DNA of 64,000 nucleotides from Liolophura sinensis (lineage: Eukaryota; Mollusca; Polyplacophora; Chitonida; Chitonidae), in assembly GCF_032854445.1 (NCBI RefSeq), contig NC_088303.1, positions 4,225,501-4,289,500 on the forward strand. Reading direction: 5' to 3'. The position numbers were made by a program, and so were the translations under genes. This document shows positions 51,801 to 63,800 of the stretch, one piece after another. The first letter of the stretch is position 1. The number at the start of each line of letters is the position of its first letter. The notes under the pieces are model-generated. The model saw only the letters and a program-made list of their open reading frames with translations. It was not told where the DNA came from and ran no database searches.

Positions 51801-54800
51801 ACCGTCATCACTTAAGGGAAATATACTTGAGTTACGGTGTAAAACACCAATCAAACAAAAACAAAAAAGACTACTTAAGTTAATAAAAGAAATACAAATG
51901 ACAACTAAAGGAAAGCAATCTGCAATGATGCTAAAGTAAACAGTGCATCAAAAGTTGGTTCCACCCAAAAATGTGTTTGACATTTAACAAGATATTTGCC
52001 CAGTTGTTCTGAAAATTTTTAATACACCATCTCAGTACTCCATTCAACACAATGTAACAAGGGTCACCCTGTAGATACAGATGTGCTCCAATGAGCATGC
52101 ACAAACACATTATCTGTCGAATTTTGAAAATTTTACAAACAGATTCGAGACGGAAATGGACTTCTTTCCATGGACGACAATGCTCGTTCACATCATGCCA
52201 GAGTGATAAATGTCTTCTTTGAACATGAAGGCATTAAGCACATGCAATGGCGCTCCAAATTCCCCAGAACTCAATCCCATTGAACGTTTGTGGGACTAGT
52301 TGAGATAAGCTGTGTATCCCATGTTATGATGGTGTCCGATCCTGATGACGTTAGATATCTGCCTCAGGAAGACTGGTTAGTCATCCCTCAAAATCGGATC
52401 ACACGCCTCATTAACACGAAGCAAGCTCGCTTTCTCAGTCTGATACAAAAGCGTGGTGGTTATACCAGATTTTAACATTATCTGGTCATACGGGTAGTCA
52501 AAATTATCCACAATATGTCAGTAAAATTGTCAAAATCCGTCCGACAATGGGTTTGCACATACTCATTGGAACACATCTGCATCTACAGAGTAATCATTGC
52601 TACAGTGTGTTGAGTTCATTACTGAGATGCTGTGTGAAAACTTTCACAACTATTGAGCAAACATCTTGGTAAATGTTTTTGTGCTTAGTAACACAAAAGC
52701 ATGTAACATTGCACACAGGAACTAGGAGTTGACAACACGGTGGCCTGACCTTTGGTATGTTGGAGGCAGCCGTTCCCACGTCCTCACCATTCACATAGAC
52801 GTGCATGGTGCCATCAGAGCATCGCTTCAATCCCACCTTACTTCCCACCTGTAATGAGACAAACATACCTTCCTCAGCTGACAAGTGCTTATGTACAGAG
52901 TTTACATGTACTAAGTTTATACAGAGTATAAAGTAGTATACAGAGTTCCAGAATAATTCACTATCAGAATGGCAATCAAGTATATGGGGAAAGAAACTTG
53001 ACACACTCGTCACACTCTGTATGTATTTTTGAAAAGTAAAGTGTGACGCACAGACTTTCACTTATATGCCCTTATCATTGAAGATCACAGAAATATGTGA
53101 GGGGGCCTCCATGGCCGAGTGATTAGCGTGCTAGCCTAACACAGCAAACTAACTCAGCAGTCTCACCAATGCCATCCCTCTAAGTTCAAGGTACAAAAAG
53201 AATATTTTCTTTGTGAGTGTTACACCTCACACTTTTTAATTACACTGAGACAGAAAAAAACACCTACCTGGAGTCTCTCCAAGGATGGAGCGTAGTTCTC
53301 CTTTATCACAACACCATTTTTCATCACCTCTGACCCAGAAACAATCCATGTGACCTTTGTGTTGAGGTCATGAGCTGTCGCCGGGATAAGGGACAAGGGT
53401 GTGGTGTCAGAGATTGCCATGGTGGTGAGGCCAACCACTAGAGACCCTGACCAGGCCGGGGAGAGCTGATCAATGCGTACCTATCAAACAAAAACCTGAA
53501 TTATCAGGCGGAGTAACTGAGTGACTGAGGACATGGGTTGAGGTGTAGTGTCAGAGACAGCCATTGTGGTGACTCCACCTCAGCCCGACCACCCTTCACC
53601 CCCTGAAACAGTAATAATAAGTAATAATATGGACTAATAACCACCTAAAATAGAAACTCCACACAGTAGATTTACATAATCAGATGTGAGATAAGCAATA
53701 TTTACCTCGAAAAGTTCCTCTTGTTTAAGTGGTTCAGCACTGAAGACTATCCCATGATTGAAATTCCTCACCCTGCAGGCCGTGCTGTTGTTGTTCTTCA
53801 GGGTAACATTCTTACCACAACACAGACTGAAACGATGACTAGCTTCTGCAATACAAAACACACACACTCACTGCTGTAATGTACATGTTGGTGATGGTGG
53901 GTAGTTCTCCTTTATCACAACATCATTTTTCATCACCTCTGACCCTAATTCATCAATCTTTTCACATGTGATGGACCAATTTTCAGCCAAAACTTTTTCA
54001 ATTTGATGAAACTACACTGAATGGATTACAAAGAGTGTAACTGTATCTGTTTACATAGAATAATATTGTCAGAATGAATAAACAATATGTCTGATTACAA
54101 ACATTTGAAAATTGAAAAGGTTTCAGAATCACCTGTACAGATTGGAGAGTTGAAGGACTGCTCTGGTTCCAGGCTACAAGGCAGGTTTTCTGAGGGTACA
54201 ACACACAAGCCACTGGTGATGGTCACTTGAGCACACTGACCATAAAGGTCTATCACAGCATACACACCTGCAAAACAAAACCCACAAAGGTTAACGCACT
54301 GACCATAGTGGTCTATCACAGCATGCAAATCAGCAAAACATAACCCACCACAGTTTACACACTGTCCACAGGGGTCAATCTAGGACACCACAATGCCTAG
54401 GCATTGCCAAGTTCTCGCAAATATTCAGAAAAATGTGAACGTATGCCTTGGGTTTAATGTCGTACTTTACGATTTTTCAGTCGTATGACGAGGAGTCATT
54501 AGGTAGGTGCACGTATATTGTGTCCTTTTGACGCTAGGGGAGTCCACTCAAGTATCATGCTGAAGACACCAGACATGACACCCCACCCAGTCACATTATA
54601 CTGACACCAAGCCAACCAGTCATGTTTCCTTGCTCTAACCTCTCCATGCTGAGTGTCAAGCAAGGCAGTAACAAGTACAGTACAAATTTTAAAGTCTTTG
54701 GGTGTGATCCCGCAGTCTCCAGGCTTCCAAATATTCAGTACAATACTTAACTATGTACTTATGCTTTAACCCTTTTGACAGTATTTCCACAGATTGGATA

Positions 54801-57800
54801 TAGTCCGGCTTGGACTCCTGTCACTCTCAAATCTGATATAGGGCTGTAAGTTCTCGCCTGGTAAACACAATCTACAGTGAAGAGTTTGTGCCCTACTGAG
54901 AGAGTCTGTAGTGTACTTCTTGATGCCCCATTGGTGGATACAACAAGGTGCATCTTGATAGTTATCCTGTTTCAAAGTGATGGGGTCGAGACTTGAACCT
55001 ACATGTAACACTATCTACAGTGAAGAGTTGTGCCCTGGTAAAGGAGAATATATAGCACTAACAGATGCTTTCCAGTAGTGGATGAAGGCATCTTGTGAGT
55101 TATCCTGTAGTGATGGGGTTGAGACTTGAACCTATAAACACAATGCACAGTGTAGAGTTTGTGCCCTACCAAACGAGTGTGTACTGTAATTGCCTTTTTA
55201 TTCCTGGAAATAAACGCGGATTTGGTAAGAAGACACATTCGCAGGAACGAACTTTTACCGATCTTAACAGAATTTTTGGACAACTGATCAACGAAAATCA
55301 AACTTCAATACAGAAACGTCAAGTAATAAAACAACAAAAGTAACAATGTTATCATTTAAACTTGTTTGTACCTTGTTTTGTGAGATGAGACAAAAATTCT
55401 ATACAATACAGTAACTCGGCCAGACAAATGAAGTTAGTCCTCCTAAGCTTTTAATCTGTTGAAGACTGCTAATCTTTACAAGACGAAGCCCTTACCTGCT
55501 GTGTGAGCAAATATTCGTGTCACTCACTCCGAGAGGCATCGCAGGATTAAATGTGATATCAATAAATCCCACTGTTTAATTCTCATGCGTAAGCAGTGTG
55601 AGTGAAACTTTGAGTGAACTGTGACAAATCTGAGAAAATTTCTCAGAAATCATAATTATGAAAAGGAAATTTGAAGTGCGGAAACCCCCGAGCGATGCAT
55701 TGGAAAAGCGATCTGACTTGAAGACAAGTGTAGTTGATTGAAAAAACAGCCTCTCTCATCGTATGTATATCATATCATGTACAAACGCCCAGTACAAATT
55801 ATTGATTTGTATGTCTTTAAACTGGGCACTAAATCAACAACAACAACAACGTCGCAATGAGGTCATGCTTAGACGGAGCTAAGCCTACTTACAAGAAAGC
55901 AAGATTAACTGACGAACAAGTAAGCTGGATTTGTGCGGGAATACATTCTAATTAGGTATTTCTAATTAACGTGTTTGAAAAAGTATTTAAACTGTAGTGT
56001 TTGTTAATGAATTTATAACTGTAACCCATGCTACAGTAATAAATTACTTACATGGGTTTTATATTCGATGGCACTTATTTTCGCAGAAATGTGTTTGCCG
56101 CGAAATCCGCGAATGTTAGTTCCACGCGAATAAAATGGCATTTACATCATCTCAATCTATAGGCTTTCCAGTTGTGGATATAACACATATAACAGAATTA
56201 CTGCATGTATCCTGTACTGAAGTCCTGGGGTTGAGACTTGGGACTTACCACTGGATATGTCACTACAGGCCACCCCCATATCCTGGCCATTGTAGTAATA
56301 GTGCAGAGTAGCATCAGAACACCTCATCATGCCTATCCTGTCCCCTACCACCAGGGTATCCAGGTCTAACGTGTAACCAGTCTGGACTGTGGCCCCATCC
56401 TGCATGATTGCTGAACCGCTGGTGTAAAAAAGAGCAGAAAAATGTCATCAAGCTCCCTACAGGCAGATGTGGTTTTTAGCCACAAGGTGTTTAAAATGTT
56501 TAAGTAACTCTATAATCTATAATTCCTGAAACTCACCAATGAGAATTGTTTCTTTGTTTTATTTTTTCCCTTGGGTCTTTGACATACATGTAGTTTCAGT
56601 CAAGTTCTTGGGCTATCTCCTGCATAAAGGGAGCCTTCAAAAATCCAATGATTTCAAATTTCCAAGCTGTTTCAAACCTAAAATACACACTTTCCAGGCT
56701 ATTTGGAATAAATATGTGTATTCCACAGTTGCAAAACCTTTGAGCAATGAAAAATGATCTCATTAGTTGAACTTTCTCATAAACACAACAGTGCAAGAAG
56801 CAATTTCAAAGATGTTGGAAAATGAATTTCCCAAAGAGATAGTCTTCATATAATACATGTATACAGTCTATGTTCCTACTGGTTGAATTTAACTTTAAGT
56901 TGAGGTACAATTTCCAATAGACTCCGCAAATGTGATATTTGGTACCACACGGAAAGCAATGTTTCAATCAAATGTTGTTGTGGTTTTATAGATACAAATG
57001 TGATAATCATGACTAGTTACATGTAATTACGATATCCTGGAATACTAATTCCTTATGATAGCCTGGAATATTAAATCCTTACTATAGCCTGGAGTACTAA
57101 ATCCTTATGATAGCCTGGAATACTAATTCCTTATGATAGCCTGGAATACTAAATCCTTATGATAACCTGGAATACTAAATCCTTATGATAGCCTGGAATA
57201 TTAAATCCTTACTATAGCCTGGAGTACTAAATCCTTATGATAGCCTGGAATATTAAATCCTTACTATAGCCTGGAGTACTAAATCCTTATGATAGCCTGG
57301 AATACTAATTCCTTATGATAGCCTGGAATACTAAATCCTTATGATAACATGGAATATTAAATCCTTACTATAGCCTGGAGTACTAAATCCTTATGATAGC
57401 CTGGAATACTAATTCCTTATGATAGCCTGGAATACTAAATCCTTATGATAGCCTGGAATACTAATTCCTTATGATAGCCTGGAATACTAAATCCTTATGA
57501 TAGCCTGGAATACTAAATCCTTATGATAGCCTGAAATACTAATTCCTTATGATAGCCTGGAATACTAAATCCTTATGATAACCTGGAATACTAAATCCTT
57601 ATGACAGCCTGGAATACTAAATCCATATGATAACCCGGAATACTAAATGTGGTTGCATGTGGGAAGGTCTGCTGTGGGTCTCCAGAGCCCAGTTTCATTC
57701 CAGCATAATGCTGGCCGTAATCAGTGGACAAGGATGCTGTCCATTAATCCTTTACCTGAGCATCCAGGTGTCATAATCTATATCCGTCATTGTATTGGGG

Positions 57801-60800
57801 AATTCCAGTTCTTCAGGTTTAATCAGCGTCACACCTGTCAGGGACAAGAACTTTGCCTTTAGTCCAAGGAAAGTAGCTGACTTTTTGTCTGGTTCGTATA
57901 GGCTTACAACTTGAAGCCTATTTCACAAAGCATAATGCTGTAACCATCATTTTTACAAACTATAACCACAAACCTTGTACTTATATGTCCTGATATTTGC
58001 TAAAACCATCAGTTTCCTACTCTCTCTTTGTGGAACATGACAAAAAGTTCTCCTAAAATGAAATGTTTGAGATTTTCAGTATGAAAGAGCTTATTCTGAG
58101 AAGAAACACCCACCATATGAACATGTAATTAGCGTGTACACAGATGTCACTCGATGTCAAGAGTACCCCGACAAATGAGGATGTAATTCTGAATAGGTAC
58201 CCAAATTCAGGTTAGCAAGTAAAAATAAGTCCTCCAAATTTGTTATCCACAACATTTCAAATGTTCCCTTTAGTGTAGTTCTGAGATCTGATTCAATCTT
58301 CCCATCTTTGCTTTCAGAAATACAAAGACCAGTCTTACAAAATTTACAAAGGGAATTTGCAGGATACTAGGGAGGTTTCCCTCATATCGTATGAAATCTC
58401 CTCTGCAGCTGTTCCAAGCTTTCTATTAAAATCAACGGGTTTACAACAATAAAAATGCCTTATTTAACCTTGGTCCCAAGTCCCAAGGTCCCAATGTATT
58501 TGCCCACCTGCTTCTATTGACCCAGACCACCTGTCAACCATCTTGTCCACGGTCACTTCAAACAGTTCATTGTCCCGCAGAGGACGAGTCGTCATCACAA
58601 TAGCATCGTTAAACTCCCCGCGAGCGTTTGGTCGAGCTGCTGTTTTCCCTCCGTTGACGATGGCGGCATTCTGGCCATGGAGGTTATGAAAGCGAATGTC
58701 CGAATCCAGCAGGAGACTGGAATCAAGCTCAGGAGAACTCAGTGTGTCTGAAATACACAATACTTAATACCATCATGTGTTCTTTAAATTAGCTCATGAC
58801 AGTGAAAACACAAGTGTCAAAGGAGACAATCAATAGATTAACTGGATGATAAACATCTCACTGTTCTACAACACTGGCTCGCAAAATGACATGCCACTGA
58901 CATGCAATCACCACTCTGAGTCATAATCCATGAAATTAAAAAATGAAATGAAAAAAAAGGAACTGATATTGCAAATCTGGTATATAAAGCTTGAGTTAGG
59001 GAACCTATAAATACCACTGTCATGACAGAGTCAGTAACAGAGTCAGGCATAGTGTTGAATAAAATTCCTTTTTCAGTGCACCTAACTTCTTTACACACAG
59101 TCGTTTAACGGCAAAGAAATGAAGTATACACCAGATGAAAGACCATTAAACCCTGTCCAGGAAAACAGTCTGATGTATTTTTTTTTACAATTTTTCCCAC
59201 TGAGTAAACTTCATTTATAACATCTGATTCTACGGTGGTCTGTAGCGACCCAGTGGGTATCAGTTAAATAACATCAATATTTTTTGCTTGACTATTTTCA
59301 TAAACAATCTTTCATCTAACACATTCTTGTTTTCTTTGCCTTCATTTGTTGCTGGCAAACTTATGGGCATGCCTCTGTAACATTACATGTTAGAGTAGTC
59401 TCCCTTACCAGACATATCACAAATAGTGGCCTGTGCTGCCTGACCGTAGAGGTCTATCACACCGTACACATTAGCCGGTACATTGCTGGCAGCTGGGCCC
59501 TGGTCTATACTGTTCACATAGAAATGCAGAGTTCCGTCCCCCTTCCTCATCACAGCCACACGGTCACCAACCTGGGCCAAACAATACATGCATTCCACAT
59601 GGGAGAGATTTGCTCCAATTCTTCCTCTTTTCTTATCATAAAAAGCGGATGTATTCAATTTCAGGGAAAAAAAAAACCCAAATTATTAAATAGACTGGGA
59701 GGGTTTTATAATTTGGGGCGTAATAAAATCTAGAAACTAGACTGCATAAAAATAAACCGAAATGTGTCAAACTCTACCACTTTCTTACGAAATGCCAGAT
59801 TGCCATTACAGGTTTGCTTCAATCCAAAGTCATGTGTTACGTCTGTTTCACCAGAGTTACATAGAAGCCAGTTAGGATTATCTACAAACCTGTGAGGCTG
59901 ATTACATAGACTGTATGGATGATAGTAGTTTAATACCACATATATTAGCATTTCTGTCAAGCTGTGGTTGAGACATGAGTAATGATATCAGTCTCTGGGA
60001 AACACACTTTGAGCAGACACTTTCACAAAAGCTGATATTTTGTAAACTTTGAAAAAAGTTGTTTAGTTTACAGGGCCATAAGCCAAGGTGGTTTATGACA
60101 AAACTTATTTAAAAACTGATTTACGAAGTTATGAGGAAGTGGATCCAAACTGACCTCTAAGCTATCTAGATTCTGACCATAGTCCTCTAGCACTGTCGTT
60201 CCATTGTGCATGATACCATTGCCCGTCATCATCCATGTTCCCGAGAAAATGTTGGTCATTGTGCATGGGAATTTAAGGTCCGTTGGTAAGTGGGTTGTCA
60301 CTCCGATTTCAATGGAACCCGCCCACTTGTTGACCATTCGATCAATTCTCACTTCAAATAGCTCAGTAGGGCGCAAAACACGACTGGTCAACACAACCCC
60401 GTTGTTGAAATCATCGAAAGCACTGGTGTAAACAAACAAAGCATGTACAAGAAATGTGCATGTTGTGCTTTAAAAAATATACCGATATACGTATAACCTT
60501 TACCTTAAACAAAAGCATCTTTAACTTATGATAATTATCATAAAAATTATACACTGATGCAGTAGGCTAAACCAAAGCTCATTCTTGCAATATTTTTGAC
60601 AAACATATAACTCATTCACAATGGCCTGGTGTAGTCCACTTATTTGTTGAGCGTGATGAGAATGTGTGGGCATGACTATTAACTCTACAAACAACACAAC
60701 CCCTACATACTTAATCCATGTAGAGTTTAGCCAGGGAATGCTAGCCGTAAAGTTTAACCTATCTGAGTTGCTGGTACAGATGCCAGGGCAAAGTGATCAG

Positions 60801-63800
60801 TCACCAGTAATCCCCAGTTAAACCTTGACAGCCAATCCTTGCCACTTGGGGTTAATTCCCCACAGCATGGACTGAGAGAAGGGTGTTTCTGGTTGAATCT
60901 TGAACAGTACATTGTTAATTCACTACCTGCACTTATTAAAACTTAGGAGTTATTGTCAGTCATTTTAAAAAGTGACATGTGATTTCTGAAATGTAACTGA
61001 GCTGTGGTATTTGTGCTTAATGCCATCTATTGGCACAATTTTAATTTTCATATTTCAACTGAGAAATAGAGACAAAAGGACTGATTGTTTTAAGCGTGGA
61101 CCTCAATGAGATCAGTTTCATCAAGCTGGAAATCTGTCACCAATTTCTGAATGGCAGGGATGGACGTAATGTCACAATGAATTTAACTTATCAAAATGTT
61201 TACCAAAAGCTGATAAACCTGGCGTTGTTGTGAGCAGCAGATAAATCCACTAGTAGTGGTGGCAGGAAAACACAGGTAAGTCCAATGACCCACAATCACA
61301 ACTAGACACAAGGAATCACGGGATACATATTGTAGGATAATCGGGTAAACTATATGTGAAATACAGCATATATTCCACTACCACTGTATTTGTGTTAGAG
61401 CTTGACAAGGTGATGTAACTGACAGCAGAACTGTCGCACTGGTGATGTCACTTACTTTGGTCTGTGCGCTGTTCGATGTCCATTGATGACGGACACATGA
61501 GATCCACAGCGAGGATGAAAGGTCAGTCTAGACACGTCGTCCTCAGTAACTGCAACGTAAGTTTTATTGCTAGTGTTATTATTGCGGAAGTAACAAATCA
61601 GCTACTAGAGGCATTAATTGGGAACAACTGTCCAGGAGCCTCTCACCAATGTAGTCCAGCTCTTTCTGGCTTTCTCTCCGGTCATACATGAGAAGGTCTG
61701 TTAGCAGCCTGTGTATGGTCATTTGCTTTTCTCATGCCTTAAAGTTGGCCACCGTCTTATAAGAAAAACATTCTTCAGCACAGCGTAAAACATGTCATGT
61801 AAATAAATATCACAGGGATAAATGTACATATGACATGCATACTAGCACTTAACTTTCCACAATGCCTGTTTAGAAAATGTCAAAACTTTCACCATGGTGA
61901 TAGCCAAGATATACTTCCTTCATATTTTGGGGTCATTTAACATTCTGTTTCTTTGGTTACTCCTACAAAACAAATAATTACTTAACAATCCATCACAAAG
62001 TATGAGGTACAAACCTTCATGTCCTGGTTAATATGATTAATAAAACCCTTACCATCCAGAGCATTATCTTCAAACATCTCAGAGAACTGCCAGAAACTTC
62101 TATTTGCCCTGACCTCCGATCGGGCTCCTTCAACTTCCTGGTATTCTGGATCACTCCGCTCGATGATGGTGACCTTGACTGCCATTCCGTAGAGGTCAAC
62201 GACTCCCCAGATTGGTGAGGGCGTGTTCGTGGCAGCCACACCCTGGTCAATGCCATTGATGTAGTAATGTAATGACCCATTGCTCTTCCTCACCAACCCA
62301 ATACGGTCATTTTCCTGTCAACAATCATGATGTAGTAATGTAATGACCCATTACTCTTCCTCACCAACCCAACACAGTCATGTTCCTGTTAACAATCATG
62401 ATGTAGTAATGAAATGACCCATTACTCTTCCTCACCAACCCAACACAGTCATTTTCCTGTTAACAATCATGATGTAGTAATGAAATGACCCATTACTCTT
62501 CCTCACCAACCCAACACAGTCATGTTCCTGTTAACAATCATGATGTAGTAATGTAATGACCCATTACTCTCCTCACCAACCCGATACGGTCATTTTTCTG
62601 TTAACAATCATGATGTAGTAATGTAATGATCCATTACTCTTCCTCACCAACCCAACGCGGTCATTTTCCTGTTAACAATCATGATGTAGTAATGTAATGA
62701 CCCATTACTCTTCCTCACCAACCCAACGCGGTCATTTTCCTGTTAACAATCATGATGTAGTAATGTAATGACCCATTACTCTTCCTCACCAACCCAACAC
62801 AGTCATTTTCCTGTTAACAATCATGATGAAGTAATGTAATGACCCATTACTCTTCCTCACCAACCCAACACAGTCATGTTCCTGTTAACAATCATGATGT
62901 AGTCATGTAATGACACATTACTCTTCCTCACCAACCCAACACAGTCATTTTCCTGTTAACAATCATGATGTAGTAATGTAATGACCCATTACTCTTCCTC
63001 ACCAACCCAACGCGGTCATTTTCCTGTTAACAATCATGATGAAGTAATGTAATGACCCATTACTCTTCCTCACCAACCCAACACAGTCATGTTCCTGTTA
63101 ACAATCATGATGTAGTCATGTAATGACACATTACTCTTCCTCACCAACCCGATACGGTCATGTTCCTGTTAACAATCATGATGTAGTAATGAAATGACCC
63201 ATTACTCTTCCTCACCAACCCAACACAGTCATGTTCCTGTTAACAATCATGATGTAGTAATGTAATGACCCATTACTCTCCTCACCAACCCGATACGGTC
63301 ATTTTTCTGTTAACAATCATGATGTAGTAATGTAATGACCAATTACTCTTCCTCACCAACCCAACGCAGTCATTTTCCTGTTAACAATCATGATGTAGTA
63401 ATGAAATGACCCATTACTCTTCCTCACCAACCCAACACAGTCATGTTCCTGTTAACAATCATGATGTAGTCATGTAATGACACATTACTCTTCCTCACCA
63501 ACCCGATACGGTCATTTTCCTGTTAACAATCAGTTTTTAAATGTTATTTTTAGTCAAAATTTTCACTTTTCAAATGAAAAAAATTCATATACATAAGGAA
63601 TGATACCTTTAAGGGCTAGCTCTGTGACTGTCCCTTAATAGATAGGGCTGAACAGAAAAAAAATGCCTGTTCTCAAAGCCAAAAAAGTATACATACGTAA
63701 ATAGACATGCACGTATTATTGAATGTAAGTTATATACTACAAATACTGTGAAAAAAGATATGACTGTGAACAAAGAATTCTTACTGTGAGTTCATCTAAA

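Noticed and set aside
53101-53195. tRNA gene
   Set aside because: SINE family B head fragment without a foldable acceptor stem.
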